64,000 nt of DNA from Cupriavidus sp. WGlv3 (GCF_023952475.1 NZ_JALHRX010000001.1:248001-312000), one strand, 5' to 3'; counted from the first letter of the stretch, positions 17,944 to 27,030 are shown. The notes: generated by a model from the sequence alone, not told the origin. Program-made: numbers and translations.

Positions 17944-18486
17944 ATGCGCCTCGACACCACCGCAACCATCCCGCCCGCCGGCACTGCCGGAGACGCCGGC
18001 CGCCCCGCCGGCATCACATCCGCGCCGCGCGTGGTGCTGGACTCCAATATCTGGGTCGACCTGCTGGTGTTCCAGGACCCGCACGTCGAGCCGATCCGCG
18101 CCGCGCTGGAAGCCGGCACCATCGCCCCCGTGATCCGCGCCGACTGCCGCGAGGAACTGCGCCGGGTGCTGGCCTATCCGCAATTTGCCCGTTTTGACAT
18201 TGATATCGGCGCCGCGCTGGCCACCGTCGACCGCCTCGCCAGCCTTGAAGCGGCGCCGCCGCAGGCCGACTGCGACGCGCTGCGCCTGCCGCGCTGCAAG
18301 GACACCGACGACCAGAAGTTTGTCGAGCTGGCGCACTTTGCCGGCGCCGCCTGCCTGGTGTCGAAGGACAAGGCCGTGCTCAAGCTGCGCAGCCGCCTGC
18401 GCCGCAGCAGCCGCGTGGAAGTGATGACGCCGCCGGCGTTCGGCGCCTGGCTGGCCGCGCTGGACCCGGCCGGCGATCCGCTTTAA
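17944..18486 (+). CDS. PIN-domain protein, putative toxin-like RNase (COG1569 type)
   Basis: This 180-residue protein has a PIN fold. Acidic residues expected at the metal site are present in [21 protein letters not shown] and [15 protein letters not shown] proteins of this group are annotated as toxin-antitoxin RNases, but no small antitoxin gene lies on either side (yaaA is divergent, an aminotransferase follows). It is therefore an orphan whose toxicity is unproven. The first 28 residues are Pro/Gly/Ala-rich, and the true start could be later. Confidence 0.8.
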   Translation: MRLDTTATIPPAGTAGDAGRPAGITSAPRVVLDSNIWVDLLVFQDPHVEPIRAALEAGTIAPVIRADCREELRRVLAYPQFARFDIDIGAALATVDRLASLEAAPPQADCDALRLPRCKDTDDQKFVELAHFAGAACLVSKDKAVLKLRSRLRRSSRVEVMTPPAFGAWLAALDPAGDPL

Positions 18487-18575
18487 GGCCGATCCGCTTT
18501 AGAATGGCGGCTCGCGGCGCCGCCCTGCGCCGCCGCACGCCTGCCTACCGTTCCCACTGCATTGACTCGCGCTCT

Positions 18576-19748
18576 ATGTCCGCAGACACCACGCTCGCCC
18601 CCCTGACGCCGCCGCCGTCGCGCCTGCCCAACGTCGGCACCACCATCTTCACCGTGATGTCGGCGCTCGCCGCCGAAAAGAACGCGGTCAACCTGGGCCA
18701 GGGCTTCCCCGACTTCGACTGCGACCCGAGCATCGTCGATGCCGTGGCCGGTGCCATGCGCGCCGGCCATAACCAGTATCCGCCGATGGCGGGCGTGCCG
18801 CGCCTGCGTCAGGCCATCGCCGCCAAGATCGCCAGCCTGTATGGCCACCAGTACAGCTGGGACAGCGAGATCACGGTCACCGCGGGCGCCACGCAAGGCA
18901 TCCTGACCGCGATCCTGTGCGCGGTGCATCCGGGCGACGAGGTCATCGTGCTGGAGCCGTGCTACGACAGCTACCTGCCCGCGATCGAACTGGCCGGCGC
19001 CACCGCGGTGCCGGTCGCGCTGGAAGCGCCCGCGTTCCGCGTGCCCTTCGACAAGCTCGCCGCCGCGATCACGCCGCGCACGCGCATGATCCTCATCAAC
19101 ACGCCGCACAACCCCACCGGCACGATCTGGCGCGCCGGCGACATGGATCAGCTGGCGCAGATCCTGGCCGGCACCGACATCCTGCTGCTGTCGGACGAGG
19201 TCTACGAGCATATGGTCTACGACGGCCAGCAGCATGAATCGGTGTCGCGCCATCCCGAGCTGGCGCGCCGCAGCTTCGTCATCTCCAGCTTCGGCAAGAC
19301 CTATCACGTGACCGGCTGGAAGGTCGGCTACGTCGCCGCCCCCGCCGCGCTGATGGCCGAGTTCCGCAAGGTGCACCAGTTCAACGTATTCACGGTGAAT
19401 ACGCCGGTGCAGCATGGCCTGGCCGACTACATGGCCGATGCCGCGCCCTACCTGCAGTTGTCGGCGTTCTACCAGGCCAAGCGCGATTTCTTCCGCGCCG
19501 GGCTGGCGGGCTCGCGCTTCAAGCTGCTGCCGTCGGACGGCACCTATTTCCAGTGCGTCGATTGTTCCGCGATCTCGGACCTGAGCGAGGCCGACTTCGC
19601 CATGTGGCTGACGCGCGAGATCGGCGTGGCCGCGATTCCGGTCTCGGCCTTCTACTCGCAGCCGCGTGAATCGGGCGTGGTGCGGTTCTGCTTTGCGAAA
19701 AAGGAAGAGACGCTGGCGCTTGCGCTGGAACGGTTGGGGCAGCTTTGA
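18576..19748 (+). CDS. PLP-dependent aminotransferase, methionine/kynurenine aminotransferase type (YbdL-like)
   Basis: This 390-residue class I/II aminotransferase has the fold-type I motifs NLGQGFPDFDCDP, TAGATQGI, NTPHNPTG and the PLP lysine K241 in SSFGKTYHVTGWK. The combination resembles E. coli YbdL (methionine aminotransferase) and kynurenine aminotransferases. I took the ATG at 18576 since the conserved N-terminus follows. The gene ends at a strong hairpin terminator. Substrate preference cannot be set from sequence alone. Confidence 0.88.
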   Translation: MSADTTLAPLTPPPSRLPNVGTTIFTVMSALAAEKNAVNLGQGFPDFDCDPSIVDAVAGAMRAGHNQYPPMAGVPRLRQAIAAKIASLYGHQYSWDSEITVTAGATQGILTAILCAVHPGDEVIVLEPCYDSYLPAIELAGATAVPVALEAPAFRVPFDKLAAAITPRTRMILINTPHNPTGTIWRAGDMDQLAQILAGTDILLLSDEVYEHMVYDGQQHESVSRHPELARRSFVISSFGKTYHVTGWKVGYVAAPAALMAEFRKVHQFNVFTVNTPVQHGLADYMADAAPYLQLSAFYQAKRDFFRAGLAGSRFKLLPSDGTYFQCVDCSAISDLSEADFAMWLTREIGVAAIPVSAFYSQPRESGVVRFCFAKKEETLALALERLGQL

Positions 19749-19757
19749 AGTGAAACG

Positions 19758-19786
19758 AAAACGCCCGCAGATCGCGGGCGTTTTTT
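19758..19786 (+). terminator. Rho-independent terminator after the aminotransferase gene
   Basis: The stem AAAACGCCCGC (19758-19768) pairs with its complement (19774-19784) around the 5-nt loop AGATC, followed by a T-run. It lies 9 bp after the aminotransferase stop codon. Confidence 0.9.
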
Positions 19787-19798
19787 CCTTGTGGGGGC

Positions 19799-19812
19799 GG
19801 TTTGCTCCCCTC
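19799..19812. repeat. Fragment of the inverted-repeat element end
   Basis: GGTTTGCTCCCCTC at this place equals the outer end of copies 3 and 4 of the repeat family (GGTTTGCTCCCCTCGCC). The palindrome itself is missing, so this looks like a decayed remnant or a chance match, again at a convergent gene end. Confidence 0.45.
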
Positions 19813-19817
19813 TGCGC

Positions 19818-20459
19818 TTACTTCCTCCGGCTCATCATCAGCTCGGTATTCGCCTTGCGGTCGGCATTGACCTTCTGCACCGACTCCCGCTGCGACAGTG
19901 TCTTCAGGTAGTCCTTGACCGGCAGCTCCGCCAGCATGTCGGTGCCGTAGATGATCTTGGTGCAAGACGACACCAGCGGCAGGTGCACCGCGGCGGCGCA
20001 ATCGGCCAGCGTGAAGCGGTCGCCGGCGATGTAGGGCGAGAACTTCGCCAGGCTGGCGAAGGCGGGGATATAGCGGCTCAGCAGCTTGTGCTGGCGCTCC
20101 TTGACGCTGTCGCTGACCTTGCCGCCGAAGAAGGCTTCCGCGTACAGCTCGCGCGCGGTCAGCTCCAGGTAGAGCTCCAGGAACACGATGATCTCGCGCA
20201 CCTTGGCCGCCTGGTACGGGTCGGCCGGCAGCAGCGGCGTCTGCGGGTAGGCCGCTTCCACGTATTCGGCGATGGCCTCGGACTCGCACAGCGGGCCGGA
20301 TTCGGTGATGATGTAGGGCACCTTGCCCGCGGGCGTCGCCGCCGGGTCGGTCTCGCCGATCCAGGCCAGCACCTCTTCGAACGGCACGTTCTTTTCCAGC
20401 AGCGCCAGCTTCACTTTGTTGTAGTAGTTGCTGGCGGCAAATCCGCAGAGCTTCAGCAT
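19818..20459 (-). CDS. Glutathione S-transferase family protein
   Basis: This 213-residue protein has an N-terminal thioredoxin-like domain (MLKLCGFAASNYYNKVKLAL, then GKVPYIIT and LCESEAIAEYVE, the cis-Pro and the Ser-Glu glutathione-binding pair) and an all-helical C-terminal domain (GDRFTLADCAAAVHL). GSTs conjugate or isomerise with glutathione in the cytoplasm. The substrate is unknown. It is divergent from the beta-oxidation-like operon at 20647 over 187 bp. Confidence 0.9.
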   Translation of the reverse strand: MLKLCGFAASNYYNKVKLALLEKNVPFEEVLAWIGETDPAATPAGKVPYIITESGPLCESEAIAEYVEAAYPQTPLLPADPYQAAKVREIIVFLELYLELTARELYAEAFFGGKVSDSVKERQHKLLSRYIPAFASLAKFSPYIAGDRFTLADCAAAVHLPLVSSCTKIIYGTDMLAELPVKDYLKTLSQRESVQKVNADRKANTELMMSRRK

Positions 20460-20603
20460 GTCGTCTGTCTCCGTTATGGGATGGGTCCCCGCATTGAATC
20501 GCGTGGAACGGGGGATTGTGGACCATCCGGCGTCTGCAGGGAACCGGCTGGCCGATCAGCGCACGCCGCCTGCCCCGCCGGTCTGTCGCGGAAGGTGCAA
20601 AAA

Positions 20604-20623
20604 ACGTACGATCGTGCTAATTT
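20604..20623 (+). promoter_or_regulatory. Operator-like site before the 3-hydroxyacyl-CoA dehydrogenase operon
   Basis: ACGATCGTGCTAATTT at 20608-20623 matches ACGGTCGTGCTAAATTT found upstream of the acyl-CoA dehydrogenase operon at 60521-60555. It ends 23 bp before the dehydrogenase ATG, where a repressor would block transcription. Such ACG-NTCGT palindromes are typical of TetR-type regulators of acyl-CoA genes; the regulator is not in this window. Confidence 0.5.
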
Positions 20624-20646
20624 AACCACAACTTTTGGGACGAATG

Positions 20647-22170
20647 ATGAGCACTTTCACCATCGATACGCTGGGTATCGTCGGCACCGGCGCCATGGGC
20701 CGGGGCATCGCGCAGATCGCCGCGCAGGCAGGCCTGACCGTCAACCTGTACGACGCCAACCCGCAGGCGGTGGAAGCCGCGCGCAAGTACCTGCAGGACA
20801 CGCTGGCCAAGCTCGCCGACAAGGGCAAGCTCAGCGCCGCCGACGCCGAGGCCGCGCTGGCCCGCGTCAGGCCCTGCGGCGCGCTGGAAGACCTGGCCGG
20901 CTGCGACATGGTGCTCGAAGCCATCGTCGAGAAGCTCGAGGTCAAGCGCGACCTGATCGCCAGGCTCGAAGCGATCATGCGCGACGACGCCATCATCGCC
21001 TCGAACACCTCGTCGCTGTCGATCACGGCGATCGCCGTCGGCGCGAAGCACCCCGGCCGCATCGCCGGCTACCACTTCTTCAACCCGGTGCCGCTGATGA
21101 AGGTGGTCGAGGTCATCGACGGCCTGTCGGGCAACCCGGCGGTGGGCGACGCGCTGATGGCGCTGTCGCGCCGCATGGGCCATACGCCGGTGCGCTGCAA
21201 GGACATGCCGGGCTTTATCGTCAACCATGCCGGCCGCGGCATGAATATCGAAGGCCTGAAGGCCGCGCAGGAAGGCGTGGCCGGATTCGCCGATATCGAC
21301 AACATCATGCGCGAGCAGGCCGGCTTCCGCATGGGCCCGTTCGAGCTGATGGACCTGACCGGGCTGGACGTGTCGCACCCGGTGATGGAATCGATCTACA
21401 ACCAGTTCTACCAGGAGCCGCGCTACCGTCCGTCGCCGATCACCGCGATCCGCACAGTCGGCGGGCTGATCGGGCGCAAGGCGGGCGCCGGCTTCTATGC
21501 CTACGCCGATGGCCAGAAGCAGGTGCCGGCCGCCGCCGCGGTGCCGGCCGCGCGCCCGTCGAGCGTATGGGTCAGCCACGCCAGCGAGCGCGGCCATGCC
21601 ATGGTGACCAGGCTGCTGGGCGCGCTCGGCGTGACCCCGGAAGGCGGCAACCAGCCCTCGGCCGACGCGCTGATCATCGTCACGCCGCTGGGCCTGGACG
21701 CCACCACCAGCGCGCTGCAGCAGGGCCTGGACCCGGCCCGCACCGTGGCCATCGACACGCTGCTGCCGTTCGAGGCCACCAAGCGCCGCACGCTGATGAC
21801 CACGCCGGCCACCAGCGCCGCCGCGCGCGACGCCGCGCATGGCCTGTTTGCCAGCGACGGCGTGCCGGTCACGGTGATCCGCGACTCGGCCGGCTTCGTT
21901 GCCCAGCGCGTGCTCTGCTGCATCATCAATATCGCCAGCGATATCGCGCAGCAGCGCATCGCCACGCCGGCCGACATCGACCTTGCCGTGAACCTGGGCC
22001 TGGGCTACCCGAAGGGCCCGCTGGCGCTCGGCGACGCGGTCGGCCCGCGGCTGGTGCTGGAGACGCTGCGCAATATGGAAGCGCTGACCGGCGACATGCG
22101 CTATCGCCCCAGCCCCTGGCTGTGGCGCCGTGCCGGCCTGGGCCTGTCGCTGCTGGCCGAAGAGCAGTAA
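20647..22170 (+). CDS. 3-hydroxyacyl-CoA dehydrogenase (PaaH/PaaC-like)
   Basis: The roughly 507-residue enzyme oxidises 3-hydroxyacyl-CoA to 3-ketoacyl-CoA with NAD. The Rossmann motif GIVGTGAMGRGIAQIAAQAG lies at residues 10-29, NTSSLSITAI and the catalytic-His segment GYHFFNPVPLMKVVEVI follow, then two C-terminal HCDH domains (first near SCNMP-like KDMPGFIVNH, second near RDSAGFVAQR). The double C-terminal domain is typical of the approximately 500-residue PaaH group. ATGs at 20644 and 20647 are both possible. It begins an operon with an enoyl-CoA hydratase, a histidine phosphatase and a kinase. Confidence 0.92.
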   Translation: MSTFTIDTLGIVGTGAMGRGIAQIAAQAGLTVNLYDANPQAVEAARKYLQDTLAKLADKGKLSAADAEAALARVRPCGALEDLAGCDMVLEAIVEKLEVKRDLIARLEAIMRDDAIIASNTSSLSITAIAVGAKHPGRIAGYHFFNPVPLMKVVEVIDGLSGNPAVGDALMALSRRMGHTPVRCKDMPGFIVNHAGRGMNIEGLKAAQEGVAGFADIDNIMREQAGFRMGPFELMDLTGLDVSHPVMESIYNQFYQEPRYRPSPITAIRTVGGLIGRKAGAGFYAYADGQKQVPAAAAVPAARPSSVWVSHASERGHAMVTRLLGALGVTPEGGNQPSADALIIVTPLGLDATTSALQQGLDPARTVAIDTLLPFEATKRRTLMTTPATSAAARDAAHGLFASDGVPVTVIRDSAGFVAQRVLCCIINIASDIAQQRIATPADIDLAVNLGLGYPKGPLALGDAVGPRLVLETLRNMEALTGDMRYRPSPWLWRRAGLGLSLLAEEQ

Positions 22171-22222
22171 CCGGTCCGTCGTCCCGGCCGCCCCCACCGC
22201 CCGCCCCCACCGAGTCCCCGCC

Positions 22223-23002
22223 ATGCCTGCACAGCTGCTTTCCCGCCGCGTCGATTCGACGCTGGTGCTGACCATCTCGAACCCCGAGGCACGCAACGCG
22301 CTGCATCCGGATATCTACGCGGCCTCGCAGCAGGCGCTGGAGCAGGCCGCGGCGGATGACTCACTGCGCGCGGTCATCATCACCGGCGCCGACGGCATCT
22401 TCTGCGCCGGCGGCAACCTGAACCGGCTGCTCGGCAACCGCAGCCAGCCGCCCGAGGTACAGGCCGCCAGCATCGCGCTGCTGAACGGCTGGATCGAGTC
22501 GCTGCACGCCTTTCCCAAGCCGATCATCGCGGCGGTGGAAGGCGCGGCCGCGGGCGCGGGCTTCTCGGTGGTGCTGGCGTGCGATTTCGTGGTCGCGGCC
22601 AGCGATGCGAAGTTCGTGATGGCCTACGTGTCGGTGGGCCTGACCCCCGACGGCGGCGGCTCGTACGAGATCGCACGCGCGCTGCCGCGGCCGCTGGCGA
22701 GCGAGCTGATGATGGAAGGCAAGCCGGTCGACGCCGCCCGGCTGGCGCAGTTCGGGCTGGTCAACCGCGTCACCGAGCCGGGCCAGGCGCTGGATGAAGC
22801 GCTGCGCCTGGCAGCGGGGCTGGCGCGGCAGTCGCCGCACGCGGTTGGCCGCATCAAGGCGCTGATCAACCATGCCGCCACCGCCTCGCGCGCCGAGCAC
22901 CTGCTGGCCGAGCGCGACAGCTTCGTCGCCGCGCTGCACCACCCTGACGGCGGCGAAGGCATCAGCGCCTTCCTGGAGAAGCGCAAGCCGCAATACCGCT
23001 GA
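22223..23002 (+). CDS. Enoyl-CoA hydratase/isomerase family protein (crotonase fold)
   Basis: This 259-residue crotonase has the oxyanion-hole motifs FCAGGNLNRL and GAAAGAGFSVVLACD. The active-site segment VSVGLTPDGGGSYEIAR has Asp in the place where classic hydratases have Glu, as in PaaG-type isomerases. It could therefore shift double bonds as well as, or instead of, hydrating. It follows the 3-hydroxyacyl-CoA dehydrogenase by 52 bp in the same operon. The ATG at 22223 fits the family start. Confidence 0.9.
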   Translation: MPAQLLSRRVDSTLVLTISNPEARNALHPDIYAASQQALEQAAADDSLRAVIITGADGIFCAGGNLNRLLGNRSQPPEVQAASIALLNGWIESLHAFPKPIIAAVEGAAAGAGFSVVLACDFVVAASDAKFVMAYVSVGLTPDGGGSYEIARALPRPLASELMMEGKPVDAARLAQFGLVNRVTEPGQALDEALRLAAGLARQSPHAVGRIKALINHAATASRAEHLLAERDSFVAALHHPDGGEGISAFLEKRKPQYR

Positions 23003-23076
23003 TCCGCGCGGGCGGATCACCATCACGGCCAGCCCGCGGCAGACGGGCATGCCGGCACAATGCAAGGAGACCACGC

Positions 23077-23805
23077 ATGGAATTGCCGCCGTCCTCGCGT
23101 CGCCGCATCTACCTGATGCGGCACGGTGCCGTGTCTTACTTCGACGACGCCGGGCGCCGCACCGCCCTGCCCGAGCTGGTGCCCCTGAACGAGACCGGCC
23201 GCATGCAGGCCAGCGCCGCCGGCCGCGCCTTTGCCGCGGAGCAGATCCGCTTCGACCGCGTCATCGTCAGCGGGCTGCCGCGTACCGTGGAGACCGCGCA
23301 ACGCGTGCTGGCCGAGCTGCCGGAGATGGACGGCATCGCCCCCGAAGTCTGGCCGGAGCTGCAGGAAATCCGCGGCGGCGACCTGTCCGCCATTGCCGAT
23401 GAAAACCTGCGCGATGCCTTCGTCGGCGCCTTCGAAGGGGAAGTGCCGGAACACAAGCGCTTCCTCAACGGCGAAACCATCGGCGCCTTCCTCGACCGCG
23501 TGCTGCCCGCACTGGCGCGCCTGCGCGACGACCCCGACTGGGATACCGTGCTGATGGTGCTGCATGGCGGCACCAACCGCGCCATCCTGTCGCAGGCCAT
23601 CAGCTGCGGGCGGCGCGTGTTCTTCGGTTCGCTGCTGCAGACCGCCGGCTGCATCAATGTGCTCGACATGGGCGACGGCCCGCTCGACTGGGTGGTGCGC
23701 ATGACCAACTATTCGCCGCCGACGCCCGTGCACAGCGGCTCGCGCCACACCACCATGGAAGTGCTGCTGCACCAGTATTTGCGCGGACGCCAGCCGCCCG
23801 GCTGA
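23077..23805 (+). CDS. Histidine phosphatase superfamily protein (phosphoglycerate mutase-like)
   Basis: This 242-residue protein carries the nucleophile motif LMRHGAVSYF near residue 14, an acid EIRGGDLSAI, and the second catalytic His in MVLHGGTNRAIL, so the phosphatase site is complete. It has no signal peptide. The gene lies between a crotonase and an APH-type kinase. A phosphatase next to a kinase of the ACAD10/11 type suggests they work on the same phosphorylated hydroxyacyl intermediate; this is inference. Confidence 0.88.
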   Translation: MELPPSSRRRIYLMRHGAVSYFDDAGRRTALPELVPLNETGRMQASAAGRAFAAEQIRFDRVIVSGLPRTVETAQRVLAELPEMDGIAPEVWPELQEIRGGDLSAIADENLRDAFVGAFEGEVPEHKRFLNGETIGAFLDRVLPALARLRDDPDWDTVLMVLHGGTNRAILSQAISCGRRVFFGSLLQTAGCINVLDMGDGPLDWVVRMTNYSPPTPVHSGSRHTTMEVLLHQYLRGRQPPG

Positions 23806-23861
23806 GGGTTCCCGCCCCCGATTCCCTCATCGAACCCGAACAGAAAACCAACGGAGACAGC

Positions 23862-24938
23862 ATGACCAGCAACGTATCGCACTTCGAAGGCACGCGCCCG
23901 GTGGCCGACCAGCAGCGTTTCGACACCGCCGCGCTGGAAGCCTGGATGCGCCAGCACGTGGAGGGCTTTGCCGGCCCGCTGACCGTGGAGCAGTTCAAGG
24001 GCGGCCAGTCCAACCCGACCTTCAAGCTGGTCACGCCGGGTCAGACCTACGTGATGCGCGCCAAGCCCGGGCCCAAGAGCAAGCTGCTGCCGTCGGCGCA
24101 CGCGATCGAGCGCGAATACCGCGTGATGGCCGCGCTGGCGGGCACCGATGTGCCGGTGGCGCGCATGTATGCGCTGTGCGAGGACGAATCCGTGATCGGG
24201 CGCGCCTTCTACATCATGGAATTCGTCGCCGGCCGCGTGCTGTGGGACCAGTCGTTGCCGGGCATGGGCACGGCCGAGCGCAGCGCCATCTACGACGAGA
24301 TGAACCGCGTCATCGCCGCGCTGCACTCGGTCGACTACAACGCCATCGGCCTGGGCGACTACGGCAAGCCCGGCAACTACTTCCAGCGCCAGATCGAGCG
24401 CTGGACCAAGCAGTACAAGCTGTCCGAGACCGAGTCGATCCCGGCCATGGACGCGCTGATGGACTGGCTGCCGCAGCATATCCCGCAGGAAGACGCCGAC
24501 CTGACTTCGATCGTGCATGGCGACTACCGCCTCGACAACCTGATGTTCCACCCGACCGAGCCGCGCGTGCTGGCGGTGCTGGACTGGGAGCTGTCGACGC
24601 TGGGCCACCCGATGGCCGACTTCAGCTACCACTGCATGAGCTGGCATATCGCCCCGGGCCAGTTCCGCGGCATCGCCGGGCTCAACTTCGCCGCGCTCGG
24701 CATCCCGGATGAAGCCAGCTACCGCCGCCTGTACGAGCAGCGCACCGGCCGCCCCATCACCGGCGACTGGAACTTCTACCTGGCCTTCAGCATGTTCCGC
24801 ATCGCCGGCATCCTGCAGGGCATCATGAAGCGCGTGGTCGACGGCACCGCCTCTTCGGCGCAGGCCACCGACGCGGGCAAGCGCGCGCGGCCGATGGCAG
24901 AGATGGGGTGGGAGTATGCGAAGAAGGCGAAGGGCTGA
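23862..24938 (+). CDS. APH-type phosphotransferase, ACAD10/11 kinase-domain-like
   Basis: This 358-residue protein has the aminoglycoside-phosphotransferase fold. It shows FKGGQSNPTFKLVT (nucleotide-binding loop), the lysine region MRAKPG, the catalytic HGDYRLDN starting at H219, and VLDWELSTLGHPMADF (metal-binding Asp). This version is the stand-alone relative of the N-terminal kinase domain of mammalian ACAD10/11 and of LvaA, which phosphorylate 4-hydroxyacyl-CoA. It is the last gene of the dehydrogenase-hydratase-phosphatase operon. Antibiotic resistance is not suggested by its context. Confidence 0.85.
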   Translation: MTSNVSHFEGTRPVADQQRFDTAALEAWMRQHVEGFAGPLTVEQFKGGQSNPTFKLVTPGQTYVMRAKPGPKSKLLPSAHAIEREYRVMAALAGTDVPVARMYALCEDESVIGRAFYIMEFVAGRVLWDQSLPGMGTAERSAIYDEMNRVIAALHSVDYNAIGLGDYGKPGNYFQRQIERWTKQYKLSETESIPAMDALMDWLPQHIPQEDADLTSIVHGDYRLDNLMFHPTEPRVLAVLDWELSTLGHPMADFSYHCMSWHIAPGQFRGIAGLNFAALGIPDEASYRRLYEQRTGRPITGDWNFYLAFSMFRIAGILQGIMKRVVDGTASSAQATDAGKRARPMAEMGWEYAKKAKG

Positions 24939-24975
24939 GGCCAAAGGCTAGAGCCTAACGGCTTGCCGACGGTTT

Positions 24976-25100
24976 GCTCCCCTCGCCCGCTTGCGGGAGA
25001 GGGGCCGGGGGAGAGGGCAGGCCGTGGCATACCGCAGCGCCTGACTTCGTCGATACGCCGACCCTCTCCCCAACCCTCTCCCGCAAGCGGGAGAGGGAGC
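24976..25100. repeat. Inverted-repeat (REPIN/MITE-like) element, copy 3
   Basis: Left half CCCGCTTGCGGGAGAGG, right half CTCTCCCGCAAGCGGGAGAG, 125 bp in all. Read on the minus strand its interior (GTATCGACGAAGTCAGGCG, then TATGCCACGGCCTGCCC) aligns over its whole length with copy 1. It lies between convergent genes (kinase and gamma-glutamyltransferase). Confidence 0.87.
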
Positions 25101-25149
25101 ACGCAATCGGCATTTTCGAGACCGTGCAGCGCATAGCACGCCGCCAGTA

Positions 25150-27030
25150 TCAATCCCCCAGCGCCACCCCCTCACGCCGCGGATCCGCCCCACCGGCCCA
25201 CACCGTCTTCCCGTCCGGCCCCTGGCGGCGCACGATCGCCTGCGTGCCGCTGGTCATTTCGATCGCCGTCACCTGGTGGCCGCGCGCCTGCAGTGCCTGC
25301 ACCAGCCCCGGCGAGACCAAGCCCTGCTCGACTTCGGTCGGGCCGTTGCGGCTGCCGAAGTTGCCCATGCCGATCGCCGCCTGCGGGTCCAGGTTCCAGT
25401 CGAGCATGCCGACCAGCGCCTTGGATACGTATTCGATGATCTGCGAGCCGCCCGGGGAACCGACGGTCGCCACCAGCTGGCCGCTCTCGCGGTCGAACAC
25501 CAGCGTCGGCGCCATCGATGAGCGCGGGCGCTTGCCCGGCTGCACGCGGTTGGCCACCGGCTTGCCGTTTTCGCTGGGCACGAAGGAGAAGTCGGTGAGC
25601 TGGTTGTTGAGCATGAAACCTCGCACCATCAGATGCGAGCCGAAGTACGACTCGATCGTGGTGGTCATCGAGATGGCGCCGCCGCGGTCGTCGACCGCGA
25701 CGATCTGCGAGGTGGAAATGCGCGGCGGCGAGCGGTCCGGCGCAAAGGCCAGCGTGGCGCCCGGCGGCGTGCCCGGCTGGGCCTTGCCCATGCTCTGCTC
25801 GCCGATCAGTTCGGCGCGCGCGGCAAGGTAGGACGGGTTGACCATGCCGCTGACGTCGACCGGCACGAAGTCCGCATCGGCAACGTACAGGCCCCGGTCG
25901 GCATAAGCCAGGCGGTCGGCCTCGGCAATCGCATGGACGGCGTCGGGATGGGCTTCCAGCTGCGCCGGCGTGTTCACCGCCTGTGGCTTGAGCGCCGCGA
26001 GCGCGTATTTGGGATTTCTGGTTTCCAGCGCCTGCAGCGTGCCGAGGATCTGCGCGATGGCGATGCCGCCCGACGACGGCGGCGGCATGCCGCAGACCTT
26101 GTAGCGCTTGTAGTCGGTGCACACCGGCACGCGCTGCTTGGCGCGGTAGCTGCCGAGGTCGGCCAGCGACAGCGAGCCGGCATTGCTGCCGTTGTTGACC
26201 TTGGCGACGATGTCGCGCGCGATCGGCCCGCCGTAGAGCACGCCCGCGCCGCGCCGGGCAATGTCGCGCAGCGTCTGCGCCAGCTTCGGGTTCTTCAGCA
26301 CCGTGCCGGCCGGCTTGGGCTTGCCCTGGGCATCGAGAAAGTAGGCGGCCATCTCCGGCGATCCGGCCAGGAACTTGTCGGCCGCGACCTGCGTGTAGAG
26401 TCGCTGCGAGATCGGGAAGCCCTTCTCCGCCAGCTCGATGGCGGGCTGGAACAGCCGGGCCCAGGGCAGCCGGCCGTGCTTGCGGTGGACCATCTCCAGC
26501 GCGCGCATCACGCCCGGGGTGCCGACCGAGCGCCCGCCGATCTGGGCCTCGCTGAACGGCATCGGCTTGCCGTCCGGACGCATGAACAGGTTTTCGGTGG
26601 CACCGGCGGGAGCGGTCTCGCGGCCGTCGAAGGCCTGCACGTTCTTGCCGTCCCAGTACATGATGAAGGCGCCGCCGCCGATGCCGGTGGCCTGCGGCTC
26701 GACCAGCGTCAGCACGGCCTGCATGGCGATGGCGGCATCGATGGCCGAGCCGCCCTGGCGCAGCATGGCGCGTCCGGCCTCGGTGGCGAGCGGATTGGCC
26801 GCGGCCGCCATATGGCGCTGCGCGTAGACCGTGGCCATGCCGGGGCGGTAACCCGACGCCACCTCCGGCGCCGGCGGCATCGCCGCGGGCGGAGTCGCTG
26901 CTGCCGGCGTAGCGGGCGCGGCCGGCGTGGCCGTGCTTCCGCCCGGGGTACCACAGGCACCGAGCAGCGCCGACAGGGCCAGCGCCAGCGCACCGCGCCA
27001 CGCCGTCGAAGTGAGGTCAGGGATAGCCAT
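25150..27030 (-). CDS. ggt: Gamma-glutamyltransferase (lipoprotein form), paralog 1
   Basis: This 626-residue precursor has a lipoprotein signal (LSALLGACGT, lipobox GAC), an Ala/Pro-rich linker and a complete Ntn-hydrolase domain. The large subunit starts near YAQRHMAAAANPLATEAG with the conserved GGSAIDAA and GIGGGAF. The nucleophile is probably T440 in ISTSQIVAV, where autocleavage would give the small subunit; downstream are MTTTIESYFGS, LNNQLTDF, RPRSSMAPT and GSPGGSQI. The enzyme cleaves gamma-glutamyl bonds, e.g. of glutathione, outside the inner membrane. GGAG lies 7 nt before the ATG at 27030. A second paralog is at 49780. Confidence 0.93.
   Translation of the reverse strand: MAIPDLTSTAWRGALALALSALLGACGTPGGSTATPAAPATPAAATPPAAMPPAPEVASGYRPGMATVYAQRHMAAAANPLATEAGRAMLRQGGSAIDAAIAMQAVLTLVEPQATGIGGGAFIMYWDGKNVQAFDGRETAPAGATENLFMRPDGKPMPFSEAQIGGRSVGTPGVMRALEMVHRKHGRLPWARLFQPAIELAEKGFPISQRLYTQVAADKFLAGSPEMAAYFLDAQGKPKPAGTVLKNPKLAQTLRDIARRGAGVLYGGPIARDIVAKVNNGSNAGSLSLADLGSYRAKQRVPVCTDYKRYKVCGMPPPSSGGIAIAQILGTLQALETRNPKYALAALKPQAVNTPAQLEAHPDAVHAIAEADRLAYADRGLYVADADFVPVDVSGMVNPSYLAARAELIGEQSMGKAQPGTPPGATLAFAPDRSPPRISTSQIVAVDDRGGAISMTTTIESYFGSHLMVRGFMLNNQLTDFSFVPSENGKPVANRVQPGKRPRSSMAPTLVFDRESGQLVATVGSPGGSQIIEYVSKALVGMLDWNLDPQAAIGMGNFGSRNGPTEVEQGLVSPGLVQALQARGHQVTAIEMTSGTQAIVRRQGPDGKTVWAGGADPRREGVALGD

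Noticed and set aside
19791..22271. 826-codon plus-strand frame and a 559-codon minus-strand frame over the 3-hydroxyacyl-CoA dehydrogenase gene
   Set aside because: Both overlap the recognised dehydrogenase completely and show low-complexity RRGQARA-type sequence, typical of frame shadows.
23862..24938. Aminoglycoside resistance gene
   Set aside because: Although the fold is APH-type, its sequence and operon (acyl-CoA dehydrogenase, hydratase, phosphatase) point to acyl-CoA metabolism rather than drug resistance.
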